Shown piece by piece: positions 5,132-10,074 of a stretch of 10,074 bases of DNA; the first letter of the stretch is position 1; every line of letters starts with the position of its first letter. The position numbers and the translations under genes were made by a program. This DNA comes from Clostridia bacterium (GTDB lineage: Bacteria > Bacillota > Clostridia > Christensenellales > UBA1242): contig JAQVLJ010000029.1 of the NCBI GenBank assembly GCA_028704215.1, positions 1 to 10,074 on the forward strand, in the 5' to 3' direction. A model generated the notes under the pieces. It was not told where the DNA came from and made no database searches. It saw only the letters and a list, made by a program, of their open reading frames with translations.

Positions 5132-6280
5132 TTAATAAATAATGTTCAAAAGATAATTCAGTAGATAATAATTATTTTGGTAATATTGACTCAAAAATAT
5201 GTCTATCAAATTCTTATAAGAAATTTCTGTCGCAGTAGGCTCATAACTTGAATTATATTTGACTTTGTAATAATCAACCTTATTAATATTACTTTTAAAA
5301 CTAACAAACTGTTCTTTGAAGGTTGCTTCATTTAACAAAAAGTTCAAAATTCCTTTTTTTAAGTTAGTAGCATTCACATCGACTGAAATATCCGTATCAA
5401 AACTAATGTTTGCGGACAAGTCGTAGTTGGTTAAATTGCTCCAAGGAATATAAGCAGACAACGAATTAAGTGAACTGCTGTCTACAAATCCACCACTTAT
5501 AATTTTTGTAGGTACATCGCTATTGGTTACATTCGTTACAAAGAAAATATCAGTGTAATACAATTTATAAAAAATCGCCCTTGCACGTATAAAGTTTGCA
5601 CCCATAATTCTATTAGTAGAGGCAATAGTAGATTCCCCTACAAATTCCCTTCCAACAAAAGTAAGTTCTTGATTTTGTAAAATATTTTCAAAATAAATAT
5701 CAGACATCAAATAAGACAAATTACACGCATTGTTCACCGCCTGTTCGTAAGCGACATATACATTTTTTAATTTTTCCAAACAAATGCTGGCATTAGAATT
5801 GACAATTTCTCCTTGTTTGCTCATTACTATGCTTCGTTCAAGTTGTATCATAGTATTTGATACATCTGTCAATGAAATCACCAATTTGTCAAAAGCGGAA
5901 TACAAAGCACTATTCTTTATTGCGTCTATTTCATTTGAGGTCGAAACGCAAACATATCCGTAGTAATACAAAAATTCCAATGCATTGTCGAGCATTTTTC
6001 CATACAAAACATTCAAAAATTTATATTTGTCGTTGTTATTTACAACATTGGACAAATATGTTCCATATTCAAAAGACAATTTGTTTACTGGACCATCACT
6101 ACCCACTTCCGCAGCAATATCAGTTGCTCCTAGGCCATCAATTTTTGTAGAAATTTCATTAAAATGGCTCATAAACAAACTAAATTCACGAGTTTCAACA
6201 CTTGCTTTTTCGCATCCGCCTAATAGTATAAAAGGGACAACAAACACAAGAAGAAGAATGAAAGACCATAATTTTTTCAT
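5132..6280 (-). CDS. Lipoprotein of unknown function, 382 residues
   Basis: I do not recognise the family. The N-terminus is a textbook lipoprotein signal: MKK, a hydrophobic stretch, and lipobox LGGC with the lipidated cysteine at residue 23, so the protein should be anchored to the outer face of the membrane. The mature part is largely helical up to about residue 250 (repeated long helices such as FLNVLYGKMLDNALEFLYYYGY and CLEKLKNVYVAYEQAVNNAC). A more beta-like region follows, then a helical, very Tyr/Asn-rich end. No enzyme motif is seen. Its ATG overlaps the TAA of the upstream gene by one base (TAATG), with GGGAGG at 6287-6292 lying inside that gene, so the two are translationally coupled. 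It probably works at the membrane with the anchored protein upstream and the flippase-like protein downstream. Confidence 0.85.
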   Translation of the reverse strand: MKKLWSFILLLVFVVPFILLGGCEKASVETREFSLFMSHFNEISTKIDGLGATDIAAEVGSDGPVNKLSFEYGTYLSNVVNNNDKYKFLNVLYGKMLDNALEFLYYYGYVCVSTSNEIDAIKNSALYSAFDKLVISLTDVSNTMIQLERSIVMSKQGEIVNSNASICLEKLKNVYVAYEQAVNNACNLSYLMSDIYFENILQNQELTFVGREFVGESTIASTNRIMGANFIRARAIFYKLYYTDIFFVTNVTNSDVPTKIISGGFVDSSSLNSLSAYIPWSNLTNYDLSANISFDTDISVDVNATNLKKGILNFLLNEATFKEQFVSFKSNINKVDYYKVKYNSSYEPTATEISYKNLIDIFLSQYYQNNYYLLNYLLNIIY

Positions 6281-7170
6281 TATATACCTCCCATGATTTG
6301 TCCAAGATAAAACATAGCGATTTCAAAGTCGCTTTCACATTCATCCAAAATGCTAGGAGTTGTGGTTTTTAGAATCTGATAATTGATTACGAAAGTAGAT
6401 TTGTCAATAGTTTCGTATTTTTCCAAAAACTTTTGTACTGGCTCACTTGACATACCACCTATTTCCAATATGCTACTATCAAAATCCACATAGCCATTTG
6501 ACATATTAAAGTCCACTTGCAAAGCATCAAAAGAATTATATGCAACAGAATTAATTTGATAATTGGTCAAAACATAAGTATTGTTCAATGCAAGCATTTC
6601 CATTTCATAAAGACTATTCATAAAAGAAAGTGAATTTTGGTAATAATAATTTTTGGATAAGTTATTTATTTTTCTTACCAATTCGGTATTTTTGATAACG
6701 TATTGTGCGATTTTGCCAAAAATTCTATTGTATGTATTTGCTAACCCCGTTGGTCCATCTTGAATCATTATTTTGAATTGCACTAATTCACGAATTAGGT
6801 CGCCCCTAATATCTTCACAGTTTTCAACAAATGCAGAAATAGTGACATATTCTATCTCTGGAATAACGTCTGCCACCATACAAAAAGAATTAAGGACTAC
6901 GCCCACACTTTGAATATAACGCAAAATATATTTTGCATTGGTGTAGTTATTTTTTGTGTCGATCATAGTGGCATTAAAACTTTGCTCACTACTTTGCAAA
7001 AACGAATCCAAGGTATCGTTTTCATCAGATTCAAACAAATCGCTTACGGCATTATAAGTCGCAAGATTTGTGTCCAAATCCGATGGCATAAGGTATTTAA
7101 TACCAAAAAAAGCACCGACACTCAAAATTGTCAAAATCATAATTACGGCAAGTAATTTTTTGATACTCAT
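6280..7170 (-). CDS. Membrane-anchored extracytoplasmic protein of unknown function, 296 residues
   Basis: Not recognised. After MSIKK there is a single hydrophobic segment (about 6-26) without a lipobox cysteine, so it is either an uncleaved anchor or a signal peptide. The rest is mostly helical (LIRELVQFKIMIQ, YVIKNTELVRKINNLSKNYYY, FMNSLYEMEMLALN) and ends MFYLGQIMGGI. The frame extends upstream to 7215, but the start at 7170 is preferred: it has AAGGAAAG at 7173-7180 and the promoter at 7187-7215 lies upstream of it, so the longer form could not be made from that promoter. It is the first gene of the operon and its stop overlaps the start of the lipoprotein gene. Overall layout (anchor, helical bundle, similar-looking central helices) resembles the lipoprotein, and the two may be distant paralogues; this is only an impression by eye. 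Confidence 0.82.
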   Translation of the reverse strand: MSIKKLLAVIMILTILSVGAFFGIKYLMPSDLDTNLATYNAVSDLFESDENDTLDSFLQSSEQSFNATMIDTKNNYTNAKYILRYIQSVGVVLNSFCMVADVIPEIEYVTISAFVENCEDIRGDLIRELVQFKIMIQDGPTGLANTYNRIFGKIAQYVIKNTELVRKINNLSKNYYYQNSLSFMNSLYEMEMLALNNTYVLTNYQINSVAYNSFDALQVDFNMSNGYVDFDSSILEIGGMSSEPVQKFLEKYETIDKSTFVINYQILKTTTPSILDECESDFEIAMFYLGQIMGGI

Positions 7171-7186
7171 AACTTTCCTTAAACAA

Positions 7187-7215
7187 ATAATAGCACTACA
7201 ACGAAGCAATGTCAA
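7187..7215 (-). promoter_or_regulatory. Sigma-A promoter of the envelope operon
   Basis: On the minus strand a perfect -35 TTGACA (7215-7210), a 17-base spacer ending in the extended element TGC, and -10 TATTAT (7192-7187). Transcription should start near 7180, giving a leader of only about 10 nt that begins at the Shine-Dalgarno. This is the best vegetative promoter in the window. Confidence 0.85.
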
Positions 7216-7247
7216 TTAAGATACAAAGCCAAAATAAAATTTGAAAC

Positions 7248-7271
7248 AAAAAAACACTCGCATGAGTGTTT
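7248..7271 (-). terminator. Intrinsic terminator of the rpsF-ssb-rpsR operon
   Basis: AAACACTC (7252-7259) and GAGTGTTT (7264-7271) form an 8-bp stem with a 4-base loop. On the minus strand a T-run (7254-7248) follows. It lies 5 bases past the rpsR stop codon. Confidence 0.85.
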
Positions 7272-7276
7272 AATTT

Positions 7277-7555
7277 TTAATCACCTTTGAATGTCAACAA
7301 AGCCATATTTTTTGCACGTTTGATAGCAACTGTCAATTCACGTTGATGTTTTGCACAAGTACCAGTTTGGCGACGAGGCAAAATCTTACCTTTTTCGGTT
7401 ACAAGCTTTCTCAATCTGCTGATATCTTTGTAATCAATAGGTTGTTTGTTTCTGTCTTCGCAGAAGATACAAACGCGTCTTTTTTGTTTATGTTTATAAA
7501 ATTTCTTTCTGTTATCATTATCTTTGTTTTCAGTTCTTTCTACTTTTTCAGCCAT
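7277..7555 (-). CDS. rpsR: 30S ribosomal protein S18
   Basis: This 92-residue protein is S18, which binds the 30S platform together with S6. The core is fully recognisable: KRRVCIFCEDRNKQPIDYKD, then ISRLRKLVTEKGKILPRRQTG, TCAKHQR and the C-terminal helix VAIKRAKNMALLTF. CIFC with the later CAKH gives a Cys/Cys/Cys/His set, suggesting the zinc-binding form of S18. The N-terminal 20 residues are charged and poorly conserved. It is the third gene of rpsF-ssb-rpsR, 18 bases after ssb, with a Shine-Dalgarno AAGGAGA at 7562-7568, and is followed directly by a terminator. Confidence 0.97.
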   Translation of the reverse strand: MAEKVERTENKDNDNRKKFYKHKQKRRVCIFCEDRNKQPIDYKDISRLRKLVTEKGKILPRRQTGTCAKHQRELTVAIKRAKNMALLTFKGD

Positions 7556-7573
7556 AAAAAATCTCCTTTTAAA

Positions 7574-7966
7574 TTAAAATGGAAGATCGGGGTCTTCGAT
7601 AGGTTGCAAGTTATTGACTTCACTATCAGGAGAAATAGTATTACCACTGTCAGATTTTGTAGACAAAAACTCTACTTCATCAGCGACAATATCAGTAATA
7701 TATTTTTTTACACCGTCTTGTTCATAGTTACGGGTTTGCAAAGAGCCACAAACGGCAATTTTGCTACCCTTTTTCAAAAATTTGCTGCAATTATCAGCAA
7801 CTGCTCTCCAAGCAGTAATGTTAAAGAAATCAGTCTCACGTGTACCATCACTACTAGTAAATCTTCTGCTTACAGCAATAGACATCTTGCATACAGATAT
7901 GCCAGAATTTGTAGTAGCAAGTTCAGGGTCACGAGTTAAGTTACCGATTAAAAATACTTTGTTCAT
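7574..7966 (-). CDS. ssb: Single-stranded DNA-binding protein
   Basis: The 130-residue product is bacterial SSB, which coats single-stranded DNA in replication, repair and recombination. It opens with MNKVFLIGNLTRDPEL and continues with the OB-fold landmarks SIAVSRRF, ETDFFNITAWRAVADNCSKF, KKGSKIAVCGSLQTRNYEQDG and an end of fold at VEFLS (about residue 102). A short acidic tail follows, ending in DPDLPF, the conserved tip that recruits partner proteins. The tail is short compared with many SSBs (about 28 residues). It lies between rpsF and rpsR in the arrangement usual for Bacillota, 18 bases after rpsF, with AGGAGA at 7972-7977. Confidence 0.97.
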   Translation of the reverse strand: MNKVFLIGNLTRDPELATTNSGISVCKMSIAVSRRFTSSDGTRETDFFNITAWRAVADNCSKFLKKGSKIAVCGSLQTRNYEQDGVKKYITDIVADEVEFLSTKSDSGNTISPDSEVNNLQPIEDPDLPF

Positions 7967-7984
7967 AAAAATCTCCTATTTTTT

Positions 7985-8272
7985 TTACTTACCGGCGCTT
8001 ACGATGATATGTCGAAGCACGTTTTCAGTAATGTTGATAAAATTAGTAATGACGCTAACAGCCGCAGTTTCTGCCTCAAAATAAGTCAAAACATACAAGC
8101 CTTCAGTGCATTTTTTGATTTCATAAGCGAGTCTTTTGTTACCTACTTTTTCAGTAGATTCAATTTTGCCGCCATTTTTTTCGATGAAAGTGTTGATTGT
8201 GTTAATAACGCCATCTTTGATTTCATCAGTGGTAGCACTCGGAATGATATACATCAATTCGTATCTTTTCAT
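7985..8272 (-). CDS. rpsF: 30S ribosomal protein S6
   Basis: The 95-residue product is S6, the S18 partner on the 30S platform. It starts MKRYELMYIIPSATTDEIKD, has the central GGKIESTEKVGNKRLAYEIKK and the YVLTYFEAE strand, and ends shortly after ENVLRHIIV, the family-standard length for Gram-positives. GGAGG at 8279-8283 fixes the start. It is the first gene of the operon and is preceded by an RNA structure that resembles the S6:S18 autoregulatory leader (8288-8341), so the S6-S18 complex probably represses its own translation. Confidence 0.97.
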   Translation of the reverse strand: MKRYELMYIIPSATTDEIKDGVINTINTFIEKNGGKIESTEKVGNKRLAYEIKKCTEGLYVLTYFEAETAAVSVITNFINITENVLRHIIVSAGK

Positions 8273-8287
8273 TTTTTACCTCCTTTT

Positions 8288-8341
8288 GGTCTAATCGGCT
8301 TTGAAAATACATTCAAAGCAAGGACGCACATAACAATGTGC
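8288..8341 (-). ncRNA. S6:S18 ribosomal-protein leader (autoregulatory 5' UTR)
   Basis: On the minus strand the rpsF leader folds into a first hairpin, GCACAU/AUGUGC (8341-8336 with 8331-8326, 4-base loop). A second follows, GCUUUGAA/UUCAAAGC (8319-8312 with 8305-8298). Directly 3' of the second stem is CCGA (8298-8295), and an outer helix GUC/GAC (8325-8323 with 8291-8289) closes it. A stem with a conserved CCG in the 3' internal loop is the published S6:S18-binding motif, which mimics the S18 site in 16S rRNA. The Shine-Dalgarno at 8279-8283 is just downstream, fitting translational repression. Confidence 0.65.
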
Positions 8342-8348
8342 TCGTTAA

Positions 8349-8377
8349 ATACTAGCACAAAACAATGTCAAATGCAA
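8349..8377 (-). promoter_or_regulatory. Promoter of the rpsF-ssb-rpsR operon
   Basis: On the minus strand -35 TTGCAT (8377-8372), a 17-base spacer ending in TGC, and -10 TAGTAT (8354-8349). Transcription would begin near 8342, exactly at the foot of the first leader hairpin. A perfect TTGACA (8371-8366) lies inside the spacer but has no good -10 at the right distance. Confidence 0.55.
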
Positions 8378-8390
8378 GCAAATTTATTTA

Positions 8391-10074
8391 TTATTGCCAA
8401 ATGGCATAAAGAGTAATATTGCCACTATAATACAAGATATAAGGTGTCAAATCAGCATTTTCACCGATAGCATAAGGTATCATAGTATCATAAGCAAATC
8501 CTCTAAATTCTTTTTCGCCAATTATGTCGCCGACAGCCAAAACTGAGGATGTTGCTTCTCCAAAATACAAGTATGCCAAAGTATCATTTTCTCCACCAAC
8601 GGTATTGACACTTCTCACAAATGTATCATTTATGTTTGTTTCATTTACACCATAATCAAATTCGATCGCAGTTCTTGTAATTATTTCGTTATCATTACTA
8701 CTTCCGTCTTGTCCCCATAGTGCGTATAGGTCGACGGTTTCATCTTCATTTTGACTTACAAAAGTACCCAAAGCAACAGTGCTGTCGATTATATTTTCTA
8801 TCACTACGTGCAAATTGTTGTCTGTTGGGTCCTCAGTTGACCAGCCTACAAACAATTTGTTACCCGAAGCAGAATTCAAAGGAGAATTTTCGCCCAAAGC
8901 ATCATTCAAACTATTTGTTGTGCTTACATTGTTTGCAGTAATTATAGTTTCACTAGTTTCTTGGCTTGCTTCAATGAAGTTAAATCGGATATTACACATA
9001 GCCTCTTCAGCAGTCACATCTGTCCAACGAGCATAGAATGTAATATTGCCAGTATAATAATCAAGGTAATAATCCAAATTCAAATTTGCGTTAAAGACAG
9101 TACCGCCAGAAGTCCTTGAAAGTCCATCAAATCTATATCCGCTTACTCTATCACCCACTTGCAAAGCGGTTGTTTGTTCGTAATAAACTTTTTGCAAAGT
9201 ATTGTTTGTACCTTTTGTTGCTACTGCTGTTGTAAGTTTGCCAGTAACACCCACTGTGCCGTAATCAAAGTTGTATGAAGTGCTTTCGTCTAAGGCACTA
9301 TCGATTTGTCCCCAAATTGCATACAAAGTAACTGTCTGACCATCGTGAATATTTACAAAGTTGCCCAAAATACTGTTACTCTTCACAATACCTGCTATAA
9401 GTTGTGCAAAAGTAGGTTGTAGTGTAGCGTTAGGGTTGACAGTAGTCCAAGCCACAAATCTTTTATCTGCAATAAGAGACTTTGTAGGATAGTCATCTAA
9501 GAAAAAGTCATTTATTGTATCTTGTGTAGTTGCACCAGTCATAGTAATTTGATTTGTTGTAGGCAATTCATCAGAATAAACACCACTATAATTAAACACT
9601 ATATTACAAGTATCATTAGGGTCATCAAAACTATCTTCCTCTCCCCAAATAGCGTATAGTTTAACAGTTTGACCATTGTGTTCTATAACAAAATTGCCAA
9701 GTGCTTCTTCGTTATCGACTATTCCACCAACTAATTGTACATAAGTAGGAGTAGGTGTTGCGGTTGGATTCACTGTTGTCCAAGCAATAAAATCTCTATT
9801 ACCTGCCAATGATTTTGTAGGATAATCGTTTTGAAAAAAGTTGTCAATAGTATCTTGCACTACTGCATTTTCCATTGTTATTTCCATAGTAGTAGGCAAT
9901 TCGTTGCTGTATATACCACTATAGTTAAACACTATATTACATACGTTTGTTTGTGGATCTCCCGCGCCATCAGGCAAAGCGGTCTGATTGGAAGTATAAT
10001 TGTATAAGCTATTTGCTGCAATTGTCAATCCACCTATCTTCCATATAGCCACACGAGCAGGCAAAGCACCTATT
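8391..10074 (-). CDS. InlB B-repeat/Listeria-Bacteroides repeat surface protein, C-terminal part (5' partial)
   Basis: The frame is open through the right edge of the window, so the start, signal peptide and any N-terminal domains lie outside; a TTG at 10064 opens a countable frame but has no claim to be the start. The visible ~560 residues are built from beta-rich repeats of the Listeria-Bacteroides (InlB B-repeat, Flg_new) class, recognised by F.(A/G)W(T/S)T near the middle and LYAIW/FYARW at the end of each unit. Five units are visible in order A-A-B-A-B (see repeat entry). Such proteins are secreted or surface-bound, often as stalks or adhesins in gut Bacillota and Listeria. The protein stops three residues after the end of its last repeat (AIWQ), with no LPXTG motif, charged tail or C-terminal membrane segment, so any anchoring must be elsewhere. 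No terminator is seen before the rpsF promoter 14 bases downstream. Confidence 0.85.
   Translation of the reverse strand, partial: IGALPARVAIWKIGGLTIAANSLYNYTSNQTALPDGAGDPQTNVCNIVFNYSGIYSNELPTTMEITMENAVVQDTIDNFFQNDYPTKSLAGNRDFIAWTTVNPTATPTPTYVQLVGGIVDNEEALGNFVIEHNGQTVKLYAIWGEEDSFDDPNDTCNIVFNYSGVYSDELPTTNQITMTGATTQDTINDFFLDDYPTKSLIADKRFVAWTTVNPNATLQPTFAQLIAGIVKSNSILGNFVNIHDGQTVTLYAIWGQIDSALDESTSYNFDYGTVGVTGKLTTAVATKGTNNTLQKVYYEQTTALQVGDRVSGYRFDGLSRTSGGTVFNANLNLDYYLDYYTGNITFYARWTDVTAEEAMCNIRFNFIEASQETSETIITANNVSTTNSLNDALGENSPLNSASGNKLFVGWSTEDPTDNNLHVVIENIIDSTVALGTFVSQNEDETVDLYALWGQDGSSNDNEIITRTAIEFDYGVNETNINDTFVRSVNTVGGENDTLAYLYFGEATSSVLAVGDIIGEKEFRGFAYDTMIPYAIGENADLTPYILYYSGNITLYAIWQ
8397..9941 (-). 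repeat. Five protein-coding repeat units in A-A-B-A-B order
   Basis: A units begin CNI(V/R)FN and end LYA(I/L)WG: 9941-9642, 9608-9309 and 8996-8712 (95-100 codons). B units begin FDYG and end in a (F/L)YA(R/I)W motif: 9275-9024 and 8666-8397 (84-90 codons). The first two A units are the closest pair, sharing ELPTT, NDYPTKSL/DDYPTKSL, AWTTVNP and GNFV, on a 333-base period. The third A and the two B units are more diverged. Linkers between units are acidic (for example EEDSFDDPNDT). Confidence 0.8.

Noticed and set aside
5857..6296. Two + strand open frames (97 and 103 codons) over the lipoprotein gene
   Set aside because: Antisense to a gene with a clear lipoprotein signal and coupled start; no independent support.
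7171..7215. Longer N-terminus (start at 7215) for the membrane-anchored protein
   Set aside because: The extra 15 codons overlap the sigma-A promoter and lack a ribosome binding site; the start at 7170 has both in the right order.
7343..7939. 198-codon + strand open frame over rpsR and ssb
   Set aside because: Antisense shadow of two unmistakable conserved genes.
8009..8416. 135-codon + strand open frame over rpsF and its leader
   Set aside because: Antisense to rpsF and its promoter region; composition typical of a reverse-frame shadow.
10062..10064. TTG as the start codon of the repeat protein
   Set aside because: The frame continues upstream without a stop to the window edge, and the protein begins mid-domain with no signal peptide.

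Overview
The window reads as an AT-rich, spore-forming Bacillota genome, most likely an uncultured Clostridia-type bacterium. The evidence is a SpoIIID regulator, a SpoIIQ-like LytM-domain protein, an RNA-polymerase-delta-like acidic tail, strong AGGAGG-type ribosome binding sites, and an S6:S18 autoregulatory leader in front of rpsF-ssb-rpsR. Species cannot be told from the sequence alone.

Layout, left to right. Bases 1-557 (+) hold the end of a very acidic protein (probably RpoE/delta), a terminator, and spoIIID. acpP (570-797, -) converges on spoIIID and uses a terminator placed inside the 3' end of the spoIIID gene. Across a short divergent promoter region lies a rightward group (943-3145): two proteins I do not recognise and a membrane-anchored SpoIIQ-like protein, closed by a bidirectional terminator. 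Everything from 3194 to the right edge is on the minus strand: an orphan TasA/CalY-like secreted protein with a SipW-type signal region; a three-gene envelope operon (membrane-anchored protein, lipoprotein, YbhN/LPG-synthase-TM-like integral membrane protein) behind a good sigma-A promoter; the rpsF-ssb-rpsR operon with promoter, leader RNA and terminator; and the C-terminal part of a large repeat protein of the InlB B-repeat/Listeria-Bacteroides type, open at the window edge.

Functionally the left half is sporulation-flavoured (spoIIID and spoIIQ close together, as in many Clostridia, here separated by acpP and two unknown genes). The right half mixes housekeeping translation/replication genes with cell-surface genes. 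I found no mobile element, CRISPR array, tRNA, rRNA or defence system. The observations most worth following are: the uncharacterised lipoprotein/anchored-protein/flippase operon; a SpoIIQ-like domain that keeps the zinc ligands but has lost both catalytic histidines; a consensus-quality sigma-G-like promoter in front of the TasA-like gene; a long interrupted palindrome bridging the two divergent -35 boxes at acpP; and the A-A-B-A-B repeat architecture of the surface protein, with one cysteine per A repeat. No stretch longer than 300 bases lacks a gene.
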